From contig NZ_CP034539.1 of NCBI RefSeq assembly GCF_003963535.1, positions 4,340,001-4,404,000 of the forward strand: a stretch of 64,000 nt of DNA. Reading direction: 5' to 3'. The DNA comes from Streptomyces cyaneochromogenes (GTDB lineage Bacteria > Actinomycetota > Actinomycetes > Streptomycetales > Streptomycetaceae). The notes beneath the pieces are model-generated. The model searched no databases, was not told the DNA's origin, and saw nothing but the letters and a program-made list of their open reading frames with translations. Of the stretch, positions 31,649-40,144 are shown in pieces (the stretch's first letter is position 1; each line of letters starts with the position of its first letter). The translations under genes and the position numbers were made by a program.

Positions 31649-33040
31649 ATGAACGTCAACGACACCACCAGCGCCGCCGTCCTCGAACAGCTCCGGCGTC
31701 GCCCCGCGGAAGAACGGCGCATCCTGTTCACCGGCGCGACCATCGTCACCATGGACCCCGACCTCGGCGTCATCGACCACGGCGACCTCCTCGTCGAGGG
31801 CGACACCATCACCGCCGTCGGCCCCCACCTCAGCGCCGGCGACGCCGTGGTCGTCGACGCCACCGGGGCCATCCTCAGCCCCGGCTTCGTGGACACCCAC
31901 CGGCACGCCTGGGAGGCCCAGCTGCGCCGGATCATGCCGGACGTCGACGACCTCGGCGGCTACGTCATGTCCACACTGGCCGGCTACGCCACGGTCTACC
32001 GGCCCGAGGACATGTACATCGGCACGCGACTGGCCGCCCTCACCGCGATCGACAGCGGCATCACGACCATGCTCGACTTCTCCCACAACTCCCGCACCCG
32101 AGAGCACTCCGACGCCGCCATCGAGGCCCTTCGCGACACCGGTATCCGCGGCGTGCACGCCTCCATGGGCCCGCACTTCGGCGACTGGGACCGCCAGTGG
32201 CCCGGCGACCTGACCCGCGTCAAGGACCGGTACTTCAGCAGCGACGACCAGCTGCTGACCCTGCGCCTGGCGACGCTCGCCACCGACGAGATCGCCGGCC
32301 CGGCGCTCGCCTACGGCCCGGAACTTGCACGAGTGGCAGAGGACTTGGGCATCGGAGTGAGTGTCGACGCCGTCTTCGGCACGTCCTCCTCCGAGGCGAT
32401 CCTGCGCTGGGCCAAGGACGGCATCCTCAGCCCCGGCGTCACCCTCATCCACGCCACCGGACTGACCCCCGAGGCATGGAAGGCGATGGGGGACACCGGC
32501 ACCACCGTGGCGCTGGCCCCCACCTCCGACGCCCAGATCGGCCTGGAGACCGCGATCCCCGCCGTCGACGAGGCCCTGTCCGTCGGCATCCGCCCCGGAC
32601 TGAGCATCGACGTCGAAGTCGCCCTGGCCAGCGACATGTTCACGCAGATGCGGGCCCTGCACGCCATCCAGCGGATGCGAGCCGTCAACGCCGCCTACGG
32701 CACTGACCAGCAGCCCCGCCGCATCACCACCCACGACGTCCTGGACTTCGCCACCCTCCAGGGCGCCCGCACCAACGGCCTGGCCGCCGCCACCGGCTCA
32801 CTCACCCCGGGCAAGAAGGCCGACCTGCTGGTCATCCAGGCCGAGGACCTCAACAACATGCCGCTCAACGACCCGATCGGCACCGTCGTACTGGGCTCCG
32901 ACGCCCGCAACATCAGCGCCGTCCTCGTCAACGGCGAGCCCCGCAAATGGAACGGCCACGTCCTCGACGTCGACCTGTCCGCCCTGCGCCGCGAGGTCCA
33001 CGCCTCGCGCGAGTACGTGCTGAACACCCCGGCTGCCTGA
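31649..33040 (+). CDS. amidohydrolase-family metal-dependent hydrolase
   Basis: A 463-residue TIM-barrel amidohydrolase similar to deaminases and chlorohydrolases. GFVDTHRHAWE carries the HxH metal pair; further ligands sit in GVHASMGPHFGD, TLIHATGLTPE and SIDVEVALASDMF. The outer beta-sandwich is present at both ends (ILFTGATIVTMDPDLG; GSLTPGKKADLLVIQAEDL). The ATG at 31649 has GGAAAGAAG upstream; further upstream in-frame codons lack a site. Its sandwich strands resemble the broken copy fused to Atu4866 just upstream. Confidence 0.92.
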   Translation: MNVNDTTSAAVLEQLRRRPAEERRILFTGATIVTMDPDLGVIDHGDLLVEGDTITAVGPHLSAGDAVVVDATGAILSPGFVDTHRHAWEAQLRRIMPDVDDLGGYVMSTLAGYATVYRPEDMYIGTRLAALTAIDSGITTMLDFSHNSRTREHSDAAIEALRDTGIRGVHASMGPHFGDWDRQWPGDLTRVKDRYFSSDDQLLTLRLATLATDEIAGPALAYGPELARVAEDLGIGVSVDAVFGTSSSEAILRWAKDGILSPGVTLIHATGLTPEAWKAMGDTGTTVALAPTSDAQIGLETAIPAVDEALSVGIRPGLSIDVEVALASDMFTQMRALHAIQRMRAVNAAYGTDQQPRRITTHDVLDFATLQGARTNGLAAATGSLTPGKKADLLVIQAEDLNNMPLNDPIGTVVLGSDARNISAVLVNGEPRKWNGHVLDVDLSALRREVHASREYVLNTPAA

Positions 33041-33047
33041 GCATCCC

Positions 33048-33326
33048 CAGGCGACCGCGTCCGGCTTCGCCTACGCCGCCGGATTCCTCCTCTCCGGTCC
33101 CCTCTCCGACCGCTACGGACCACGCGCCGTGATCACCGCAGGACTCGTGGCCGCCACTGCATCCACCGCCGCGAGCTTCGCACCCTCCGCGCTCCTACGT
33201 CGTCCACCACAGGCCGTCGCGGCCGGGCTCGGCCGGCGCGCGGTCTTCTGGCTCGGTGCCGCCCTGATGGCCCTGAGCGTCCCGCAGAGGCCGTGGTGCT
33301 ACTTGAGCTCGGCGGCGGTGAAGTAG
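33048..33326 (+). pseudogene. MFS transporter fragment
   Basis: The frame reads QATASGFAYAAGFLLSGPLS and DRYGPRAVITAGLVAATAST, the loop 2-3 signature of an MFS drug transporter, then jumps in frame to RRAVFWLGAALMALSV, resembling the last helix. The middle of the gene is missing and there is no ribosome site. It overlaps the 3' end of the sugar-binding gene on the other strand. Confidence 0.7.
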
Positions 33327-34384
33327 CCGTCCGAGACAAGGATGTCGTAGTTGGTCTTGTCGACGCTCGTGGGCTGCAGCAGAACGGCGGGCACGGCCTT
33401 TACGCCGTTCTTGTAACTCCTGGAGTCGTCCACATACGGCACTCTGTCCTTGAGTATGTCGTCGACCATGGTGGTGGCGGCCTCGGCCAGTCGGCGGACG
33501 TCCTTGTAGACGGTCTGCGACTGCTGACCCGCGATGATCGACTTCACCGACTCCAGTTCGGCGTCCTGACCAGTGATGACTGGGAGGGGCTCGATGTCGG
33601 AGCCGTAGCCTGCCGACTTCAGCGCGGACAGGACGCCCCGTGAGATGCCGTCGTACGGCGACAGGACCGCGTCGAGCCGCTCACCGCGGTACCACTTGCC
33701 GAGGATGTCGCTCATGCGTCTTTGCGCGGTGGGCCCGTCCCAGCGCGGGGTGGTGATCTGTTTGAGCTCGGTCTCGCCGGACCGGACGACCAACTGCCTG
33801 TTGTCCAGAAACCGCTGCAGGTGCGTCATCGAACCGTCGAAGAAGTATTTGGTGTTGTTGTCGTCGGGGGAGCCTGCGAACAGCTCGATGTTGAACGGGC
33901 CTTTGCCGTCCTCCAGGCCGAGCTTGTCGACGATGTAGTGGGCCTGGATCATGCCCACCATCTCGTTGTCGAAGGAAACGTAGTAGTCGACGTTCTTGGT
34001 GCCGAGGATGAGCCGGTCGTAGGAGATCACCGGAATGTCCGCTGCGGCGGCCTGTTGAAGCACACCGTTCAGCGACCTGTTGTCGATGGCCGCGATGATC
34101 AGTGCGTCGACGCCCTGCTGGATCAGTTTCTCGATCTGTGAGACCTGGGCCTTCGGGTCGTCGTCGCCGTAGACCAGCTTGGTCTTGTACCGCCGGGCCT
34201 TGAGGTCCTCGACGACGCTCTTGCCGTCGGTGAGCCAGCGCTCGGAAGACCGGGTCGGCATGGCGACGCCGACGGTGGCGCCCTCGGTGCTGTCCAGTGA
34301 GCCGCCCTCGCTGTCCTTGCCGCAGGCGGACAGGGTGAGGCCGAGGGAGGCGGCTCCGGCGAGGACGGTTCTTCGATTGAACAT
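33299..34384 (-). CDS. ChvE-like sugar-binding lipoprotein
   Basis: A 361-residue periplasmic-binding-protein type I of the ChvE/XylF group. The lipobox LTLSACGK sits near residue 20 after a Tat-like N-terminus (FNRRTVLAG). Ligand-domain motifs include VGVAMPTRSSERWLTDGKSV, GVDALIIAAIDNRSLNGVLQ and VLSPYDGISRGVLSALKSAG. No ABC permease or ATPase gene is adjacent, so it must serve a remote transporter or a chemosensory system. Paired direct repeats about 160 bp upstream look like an operator. Confidence 0.88.
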   Translation of the reverse strand: MFNRRTVLAGAASLGLTLSACGKDSEGGSLDSTEGATVGVAMPTRSSERWLTDGKSVVEDLKARRYKTKLVYGDDDPKAQVSQIEKLIQQGVDALIIAAIDNRSLNGVLQQAAAADIPVISYDRLILGTKNVDYYVSFDNEMVGMIQAHYIVDKLGLEDGKGPFNIELFAGSPDDNNTKYFFDGSMTHLQRFLDNRQLVVRSGETELKQITTPRWDGPTAQRRMSDILGKWYRGERLDAVLSPYDGISRGVLSALKSAGYGSDIEPLPVITGQDAELESVKSIIAGQQSQTVYKDVRRLAEAATTMVDDILKDRVPYVDDSRSYKNGVKAVPAVLLQPTSVDKTNYDILVSDGYFTAAELK

Positions 34385-35022
34385 CGTGATTCGTTCCTGG
34401 TCCTTCTCGTCGTTGAGGGGATGACGGCGTATCAGACGCCCCGCACAGGGGTGGCGCACGGGTGGCACACGGTTGGAATCGGTGCCGCGTTCCGACCACA
34501 TGCGTGCTGATTCCGGCGACGCACAGGCCACTCGCATTCCAACGTTCGAAATATGGTCACCCGTTCGAAATATTGGCGCGAGGCTAAAGGGGAGCGGGTG
34601 GGGTGTCAACGGTACGAACATCAACGGTTACAGAAGGTGCTGCCAAGGGGCCCGCGCGGACGAGATGGAGGTCCCGCCCTCCACCCCTCCGCGAGTGCCC
34701 CGCCGTGGGACGAACTCGTCGACGGCGCGCGGGAGTTTCGTCGGCACCCCGCGTCAACGGCGAAGAGCCTGGGCCATCTCGTGCTCATGGCGCGGCCACA
34801 CGGGTGGTTCTGCGCGGAGCACCTACGCCCGCCACCCGATTCACAACGCCTTTGCCCCGCAGGGAACTTGGGCCGACCGCAGGCCCGACGCCCCTGCTCG
34901 TTGGTCATACGATCCGGCGTGCCGACGAGCAGATATCGGGTATTTGCGCATTAACCTCTCGTCACCTTATGACGTGGCGGATCGCGTACGCATACGCGTC
35001 CGCTTCAACGCTCGGAGAAGAC
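34385..35022. other. long intergenic region, no gene seen
   Basis: A 638-bp gap holding the direct-repeat operator at 34543-34573. ORFs at 34603-34950 have poor codon bias and no motif. The AT-rich stretch around 34930-34990 probably holds the promoter of the His-rich gene. Confidence 0.5.
34543..34573 (-). promoter_or_regulatory. paired direct repeats upstream of chvE-like gene
   Basis: CGTTCGAAATAT occurs at 34543-34554 and 34562-34573, start-to-start 19 bp; on the minus strand this is ATATTTCGAACG twice. Each contains palindromic TTCGAA. Probable operator of a ROK- or LacI-type sugar regulator, not encoded nearby. Confidence 0.6.
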
Positions 35023-35403
35023 ATGCGCAAGCCTCGCAAGACCGCTGTCGTGGCCGTCCTCCTCAGCGCCATCGGCTTCCTCGGCACCGGCACCGCCTAC
35101 GCCGACGGGCACGGACACGGACACGGGCAGAAGCACGAACAGAAGCACGGGAAGAAGCACGGGAAGAAGCACGGACACAAGCACCACGGCAAGGAGACCA
35201 AGGCGCAAGCGAGCCAGACGCTCCTCATCAGCCAGAGCACCACGTGCAGCACGACCGAGGAGAACATCGACGTACAGGGCCAGTACGGGTACCAGAACGG
35301 CCTGCAGGGCAACCAGTACAACGGCACGGGCTCGCCCGGCACGCAGACCACCACCCTCGGCTCGAGCCAGGGCTGCAACAACACCGTCGTCCTCGGTAAG
35401 TAG
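35023..35403 (+). CDS. secreted His/Lys-rich protein
   Basis: A 126-residue protein with a signal peptide (KTAVVAVLLSAIGFLGTGTAYA) cleaved near residue 27. A His/Gly/Lys repeat of about 30 residues follows (GHGHGHGQKHEQKH, then GKKH repeats), then a Gln/Thr/Asn-rich domain with two cysteines (TTCSTTE and SQGCNN) that may form a disulfide. The His block suggests metal or polyanion binding. No family recognised. GGAGAAG precedes the ATG. It stands alone, between the sugar-binding protein and the ferric-reductase-like gene; a link to metal handling is inference. Confidence 0.78.
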   Translation: MRKPRKTAVVAVLLSAIGFLGTGTAYADGHGHGHGQKHEQKHGKKHGKKHGHKHHGKETKAQASQTLLISQSTTCSTTEENIDVQGQYGYQNGLQGNQYNGTGSPGTQTTTLGSSQGCNNTVVLGK

Positions 35404-35476
35404 CTCACCAGGGGCCCGGCGCGGGGCTCGGCCCTCAGGCCTGCACCCGCCGGGCCGGAGCCGGGCCCCCGCCCCG

Positions 35477-36817
35477 TCAGGCCAGGCCGAACCTCTCGGC
35501 GTGCACCTGTCGTGCGGGGACCCGCAGATCTCGCAGGCCGGACAGCGCGGCCGCGGTCATGGCGGGCGGGCCGCAGACGTATACGTCGCGTTCGGCGACG
35601 TCGGGGACCAGTCGGTGCAGGCTGTCCGGGCCGAACGGCGGGGCGCCGCCCTCGGCGGTCCTGCCGGTGAGCAGGTGCAGCCGCCCGCCCCGCAGGGCGA
35701 CCAGGTGGCGCACCTCGTTCAGCAGCACGGCGTCGGCCTCGCTGCGAACGCGGTACAGCACGACCACGTCACCGGATCCCTGCTCCTCCAGCATCGCCCG
35801 CACGGGCGTGATCCCCACCCCGCCGGCGATCAGCAGGACGCCGGGCCGGGTCCGGTGCAGCGAGGTGAACGCCCCGTACGGCCCCTCGACGAAGGCCCGG
35901 CTGCCGACGGGGACGTCACGCAGGCCGGCGCTGGCGCTGCCGGCCGCCTTCGCCGTGAGGCGCAGGCCCTGACCGCCCGGCGCCGCCGACAGGGAGAAGG
36001 GGTTGGCCAGCCACCAGTGGTTGTGCCCGGGGAACCGCCAGATGCAGAACTGGCCCGCGCGGGCGGGGAGTTTGTCGAGGTGTCGGCCGGTGACGTACAC
36101 GGAGACCACGTTGTCCGACTCCGGCACCACGGCCGCGACACGGAACCGGTGGTAGGCGTTGCGCCACAGCGGCATGACGAGCCGCCCGGTCAGCAGGGCG
36201 CCGAAGGCGAACAGCCACAGGAGCCACCAGTAGGCCGTGGCGAACGCGGAGGACGCGAAGGTCGTGGTCTCCTGCAACTGGTGGACGAACGCCAGGCCCA
36301 GGGCCACGTAGAGCAGCAGGTGCAGTCCGTGCCAGACCTCGTACTGAAGACGTCGGCGCAGGCCACGGGTGGAGATCACGGCTATCACGACGATGAGGGT
36401 CGCGGCGAGCATGCCCAGCAGGGAGGCCGGCACCCCGCTCAGGGCGACGAACGTCTTCCCCATGGACGCGTCGTCGAGCGTCGCGTAACCGAGCACCACC
36501 AGCGTGGCGTGGGTGAGGACGGTCCACAGCAGGGAGAAGCCGACCCAGCGGTGCCACACGGTGAGCCGGTCCATCCCGATACGGCGGTCCAGCCACGGCA
36601 GCCGGGCCACCAGCAGCAGTTGGAACAGCATCAGCAGGGCCGCGTGCAGTCCGAAGAACTTCGCGACCGTGAGCACGCCGTTCTTGCCCGAACCGGCGCT
36701 GAGGAACAGCGCCTCGACGATCACCACGTTGACGATGACGAACGTCCACATCGCCCAGCGCGCCGCATCCACCGGAAGCACGGTGCCGCCGCGCACCGTG
36801 TTGCTCGTAGCCGCCAT
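35477..36817 (-). CDS. ferric-reductase-like membrane flavocytochrome
   Basis: A 446-residue protein: six N-terminal membrane helices with heme-ligand histidines (FFGLHAALL, VWHRWVGFSLLWTVLTHA, VWHGLHLLLY), then an FAD-binding FNR domain and an NAD(P) site (LIAGGVGITPVRAMLEEQ; DVYVCGPPAMTAAALSGL). It would move electrons from NAD(P)H across the membrane, for example to Fe(III) or a quinone. The architecture and length are normal. A 145-bp relic of a close relative lies at 21200. Confidence 0.9.
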   Translation of the reverse strand: MAATSNTVRGGTVLPVDAARWAMWTFVIVNVVIVEALFLSAGSGKNGVLTVAKFFGLHAALLMLFQLLLVARLPWLDRRIGMDRLTVWHRWVGFSLLWTVLTHATLVVLGYATLDDASMGKTFVALSGVPASLLGMLAATLIVVIAVISTRGLRRRLQYEVWHGLHLLLYVALGLAFVHQLQETTTFASSAFATAYWWLLWLFAFGALLTGRLVMPLWRNAYHRFRVAAVVPESDNVVSVYVTGRHLDKLPARAGQFCIWRFPGHNHWWLANPFSLSAAPGGQGLRLTAKAAGSASAGLRDVPVGSRAFVEGPYGAFTSLHRTRPGVLLIAGGVGITPVRAMLEEQGSGDVVVLYRVRSEADAVLLNEVRHLVALRGGRLHLLTGRTAEGGAPPFGPDSLHRLVPDVAERDVYVCGPPAMTAAALSGLRDLRVPARQVHAERFGLA

Positions 36818-37209
36818 GGTTGCCTCTCATCCCCCCCGTGGCCGCAGTACTCACGGCTGTATGCACAAACCCCATGAAGACCGAGGGAATCGGTCGAATG
36901 CGCACCTCGATCGGGTAAGAATACGGCGGGTTGGCCCGATCCGTTCATGCCGGAACCGTCGAATCTGACCGCGCTGGAGGCGGTCCTGCACGACGGTCGT
37001 CGACGGCGCCGCCGTGTGGGCGTGCCCGAAGAGCGGGGCGGTGTTCGCGCGGGTCGGCGGGCCGGAGGGTGACGCCCGGCCGCGGCGATGCGGGGCTCGG
37101 GCGCGATGACGTACGTCGGACCGCGTCCCCGGCGCCCCACCCGTGTCGCCGACGGGCGCACACTGGAAACACAAGGGCATGTCTCGTGAGCCGGACGTGG
37201 AGGTGGGCC
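36818..37209. other. intergenic, no supported gene
   Basis: A 392-bp region. A 41-codon frame starting at ATG 36947 (MPEPSNLTALEAVLHDGRRR) lacks a ribosome site and is not called. A promoter for the SRPBCC gene is probably within the last 100 bp. Confidence 0.4.
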
Positions 37210-37641
37210 ATGAGCACCCTCGAAGAACACGTGGATGTCGGAGTCCCGATCGACAGGGCCTGGGACGGCCTGCACCGGGTGGAGAACTATCCCCGCTTCC
37301 TGGCGGGCGTGCGCGAGGCCCGTACGGAGGCGGGCGGACGGGCGCGGCTGGATGTCGAGGCAGGCGGGCCGGCTCGGGAGTTCGAGGCCGAGATGTCGGA
37401 CCGGGCGGGCGAACGCGTGCTGGAGTGGCGCACGACGGGTGCTCCCCGGCTGGCGGGTTCCTTCTCGCTGCTGGCCATCGACCAGGACCACACCCGGGTC
37501 CAGGCACGCGTCGAGTACGACCCGGCCACGGTCCGGGAGACCTTCGGCGGGCCCAAGGGATTCGCCCAGGCGAACGCGATCGAGCGGCTCGTCCGGGGTG
37601 ATCTGGAGCAGTTCAAGGAGTACGTCGAACAAGAGCGGTGA
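37210..37641 (+). CDS. SRPBCC/START-like protein
   Basis: A 143-residue helix-grip-fold protein (polyketide cyclase/dehydrase-like): EEHVDVGVPIDRAWDGLHRV, ENYPRFLAGVREAR, VLEWRTTGAPRLAGSFSLLA and a long C-terminal helix ERLVRGDLEQFKEYVEQ. Such proteins bind hydrophobic ligands; the ligand cannot be told. GTGGAGGTGG precedes the ATG at 37210. Confidence 0.85.
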   Translation: MSTLEEHVDVGVPIDRAWDGLHRVENYPRFLAGVREARTEAGGRARLDVEAGGPAREFEAEMSDRAGERVLEWRTTGAPRLAGSFSLLAIDQDHTRVQARVEYDPATVRETFGGPKGFAQANAIERLVRGDLEQFKEYVEQER

Positions 37642-37687
37642 GTGAACGCCGCCCCCGCCGGGCCGGCCGGTGAGCGCGCCCCACGGC

Positions 37688-38515
37688 TCAGGGCTTGCGG
37701 CCGACCCCGCAGTACGCGTCGACCGCCGCCGTCGCGGGGTCCGCCGGGCCGAGGGCGTCGGGGCGCCACTCGGGTACCTGGACGATGCCCGGATCCACCA
37801 GGTCGAGGCCGTCGAAGAACGCGGCGATCTCGCCGATGCTGCGGACGTGGTACGGCACGGCGCCGCTCGCGTTGTAGGCCTCCGACGCGGCGATCATGCC
37901 CTCGCTGGTGGCGGTGCTGTCGCTGATCACGAGGTGGCTGCCGGAGGGGAGGCCGGCCAGGAGGCGGCGTACCAGGTCGCGGGCCTGGTCGTGGTCGGCG
38001 ACATGGCCGAGGGTGTTGAGGATCATCAGGGCGACCGGGCGGGAGAGGTCGAGTGTGCCCGCGGCGGCCGCAAGGACGGCCTCGGGTTCGTACAGGTCGG
38101 CGTCCAGGTACGTCGTCATGCCCTCGGGGGTGCTGGTGAGCAGGGCGCTCGCGTGGGCCAGCACGACGGGGTCGTTGTCGACGTACACGATCCGCGCGTC
38201 CGGCGCGACGCGCTGGGCCACCTGGTGCGTGTTGTCGGCGGTGGGCAGACCGGTGCCGATGTCCAGGAACTGCCGTACGCCCGCCTCACCGGCCAGATGG
38301 CGTACGGCGCGCCCCAAGAACTGGCGGCTGGTGACGGCCACGTCGACGAGGCCGGGGAAGATCTCCTTGATCTCGTCGCCGATCCGCCGGTCGACCTCGT
38401 AGTGGTCCTTGCCGCCGACGAAGTAGTTCCAGAAGCGGGCCGAGTGCGGCGTGGAGGTGTCGATCCGGGCCCGCGTCCGAGCGGCGGCGCTGATGGGGGT
38501 GTCGGGGTCGGGCAC
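37688..38515 (-). CDS. SAM-dependent methyltransferase (DUF574 family)
   Basis: A 275-residue member of the actinomycete S-adenosyl methyltransferase family PF04672. Signatures: SARFWNYFVGGKDHYEVDRR near residue 25, the SAM-binding RQFLDIGTGLPTADNTHQVA, and VYVDNDPVVLAHASALL. Family members are numerous in Streptomyces, with unknown substrates. GGAGG precedes the ATG. The 38516-38857 gap contains only a LuxR remnant. Confidence 0.9.
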   Translation of the reverse strand: MPDPDTPISAAARTRARIDTSTPHSARFWNYFVGGKDHYEVDRRIGDEIKEIFPGLVDVAVTSRQFLGRAVRHLAGEAGVRQFLDIGTGLPTADNTHQVAQRVAPDARIVYVDNDPVVLAHASALLTSTPEGMTTYLDADLYEPEAVLAAAAGTLDLSRPVALMILNTLGHVADHDQARDLVRRLLAGLPSGSHLVISDSTATSEGMIAASEAYNASGAVPYHVRSIGEIAAFFDGLDLVDPGIVQVPEWRPDALGPADPATAAVDAYCGVGRKP

Positions 38516-38639
38516 GGTGGGGCCTCCTGGGGTTGCGCGATGGTGATCAAATCAGCAACCAACCTAGGCCAACTCCCGCTGAATATGCGGGAGTTGACGG
38601 AGTTGACGCGTAAGCGCCTCACGCACCGTGAAGTTTTGG

Positions 38640-38712
38640 CCATGAACAGGCCTTGTGCGATCCCCGCGTTGGAGCGCCCCTGGGCCACCCACTCAAGGAC
38701 CGCCAGGGACAT
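38640..38712 (-). pseudogene. LuxR-type HTH fragment
   Basis: About 24 codons on the minus strand read SLAVLEWVAQGRSNAGIAQG LFM, the start of a LuxR/NarL HTH (compare LAVLELVAQGRSNAAIA). The recognition helix is absent in all frames. A small decayed remnant. Confidence 0.5.
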
Positions 38713-38857
38713 CCACCACAGGGTCGTCGCCCGCCGCAGCCCCAGCAGTCCCGCCGCGATCGACGACCCCCTGATCGACGCCCCCCTGATCCCGTCCGGC
38801 GTGCGGTCCATATGACGTGCTCCTCTCCCCCGCGGGTGGGCCCAAGTGCCCGTGCCC

Positions 38858-40072
38858 TCATTCTCGCGACGACGGGGCCGCCAAGTCGGTGGTGACAACT
38901 CCCCTCTTGGCCGACCGGGAAGAGCGCTCCAAGCCCGCCAGCATCAGCGTCACCGCGACCGACGCCGCCGCCATCGCCGTCATCCCGGTCGCCGGGGAGG
39001 TCAGTTGGGCCACCGTGCCGGCGAGGGCCGCGCTCACGCCCTGCATCGTGAGCATCCCGGCGGAGCGCAACCCGAAGGCGTGGCCGGCCATGTCGTCGGG
39101 GGTGAGGGACATCAGACGCTCCATCTGGACCAGGCTCGCGGCGAAACCGGCGTTGGAAAGGCACACGGCCACGCCCGCCACGACCACCCCCGGCCGCAGC
39201 GCGAAGAGCAGATACGGCGTCGCCAGCAGCAGAAGCAGCGGGGTGGCCAGCCGGGGGCGCAGGGCGGGCGGTACGAAACGGCCCACGAGCACGTCGCCGA
39301 CGAACATGCCCAGCGCCCCGCACGCGAACAACGCGCCGGCGGCCTCCGGGGCGTAGGAGACGTACAGGGAATCGCAGCCGACGACGAGTCCGTTGGGGAT
39401 CCACAGGCCCAGGTAGGTGAGGCGGCGCGGGCGCGAGGACCACAGGAAGGCGTTCGTGCTCCAGGTCGCCGCGACCGAGAGGCGGCCCGAGGCGCGGGGC
39501 GGGCGGGCGGTCAGGCCCAGCCGGTAACCCAGCGCGGACAGGGCGTACAGCGCTGCCGCGAGGAGCAGACAGGTGCGCGGGGACAGGAGTGCCAGGAGGG
39601 CACCGCCGGTCGCGAAACCGATGACCTGCATCAGCCCCGAGGCCATGTTGAACACCGAACGCCCCAGCACGAAACCGTCCTTGGGGAGGATCTCGTTCAG
39701 CAGCCCCCCGGTCACTCCCCCGCCCAGCGACGCGATCAGGCCCTGCACGAGCAGGACGCCGAAGACCGCCCAGATCGGCAGCCCGGGCAGGGCCAGCACC
39801 GCCGTGACCGCCGCGAAGGCGAGACCCATCCCGGCCAGCGCCGAACGAGGGGCCAGCCGGTCGGCGCCCGAGAGCAGGAAGGTCGCGCCGAGCACCTGCG
39901 CCAGCTGCGGCCCGAACATGCTCATCGCCGACAGCAGCGGCGAGTCGGTGGCCCGGTAGACGTGGGTGGCGAGCGCGAGACCACCGATCGTCAGGGCCGC
40001 GTTGTAGGCGGCGTAGGAGAGGAAGAACGGGGTGAACTCCGGGGTGCGGAACAGGTCGCGGTAGCTGCGCAT
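38858..40072 (-). CDS. MFS transporter
   Basis: A 404-residue major-facilitator protein with about 12 hydrophobic helices; helix 1 region FTPFFLSYAAYNAALTIGGL, loop 2-3 SGADRLAPRSALAGMG, and a central basic loop at about 190-215. It resembles drug/metabolite exporters. Divergent from an ArsR-type regulator across a perfect palindrome at 40112-40131, which suggests regulation by it. Confidence 0.9.
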   Translation of the reverse strand: MRSYRDLFRTPEFTPFFLSYAAYNAALTIGGLALATHVYRATDSPLLSAMSMFGPQLAQVLGATFLLSGADRLAPRSALAGMGLAFAAVTAVLALPGLPIWAVFGVLLVQGLIASLGGGVTGGLLNEILPKDGFVLGRSVFNMASGLMQVIGFATGGALLALLSPRTCLLLAAALYALSALGYRLGLTARPPRASGRLSVAATWSTNAFLWSSRPRRLTYLGLWIPNGLVVGCDSLYVSYAPEAAGALFACGALGMFVGDVLVGRFVPPALRPRLATPLLLLLATPYLLFALRPGVVVAGVAVCLSNAGFAASLVQMERLMSLTPDDMAGHAFGLRSAGMLTMQGVSAALAGTVAQLTSPATGMTAMAAASVAVTLMLAGLERSSRSAKRGVVTTDLAAPSSRE

Positions 40073-40111
40073 GCACGCGAGTCTCGGAGCGGCCGGGAGG
40101 AGATCGTTATT

Positions 40112-40131
40112 GTTTCGCCCGTCGGCGAAAC
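40112..40131. promoter_or_regulatory. palindromic operator between MFS and ArsR-type genes
   Basis: GTTTCGCCCGTCGGCGAAAC: perfect 8-bp arms GTTTCGCC/GGCGAAAC around CGTC, centred in the 72-bp divergent gap. Likely site of the ArsR-type regulator, controlling both genes. Confidence 0.75.
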
Positions 40132-40144
40132 CGCGGGGGTGGTC

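Noticed and set aside
33129..33326. Small gene overlapping the chvE-like gene
   Set aside because: It is the in-frame part of a truncated MFS transporter with no ribosome site.
38846..40144. Long N-terminal extension of the ArsR-type regulator
   Set aside because: The extension is antisense to the MFS gene; the ATG at 40145 starts the conserved domain.
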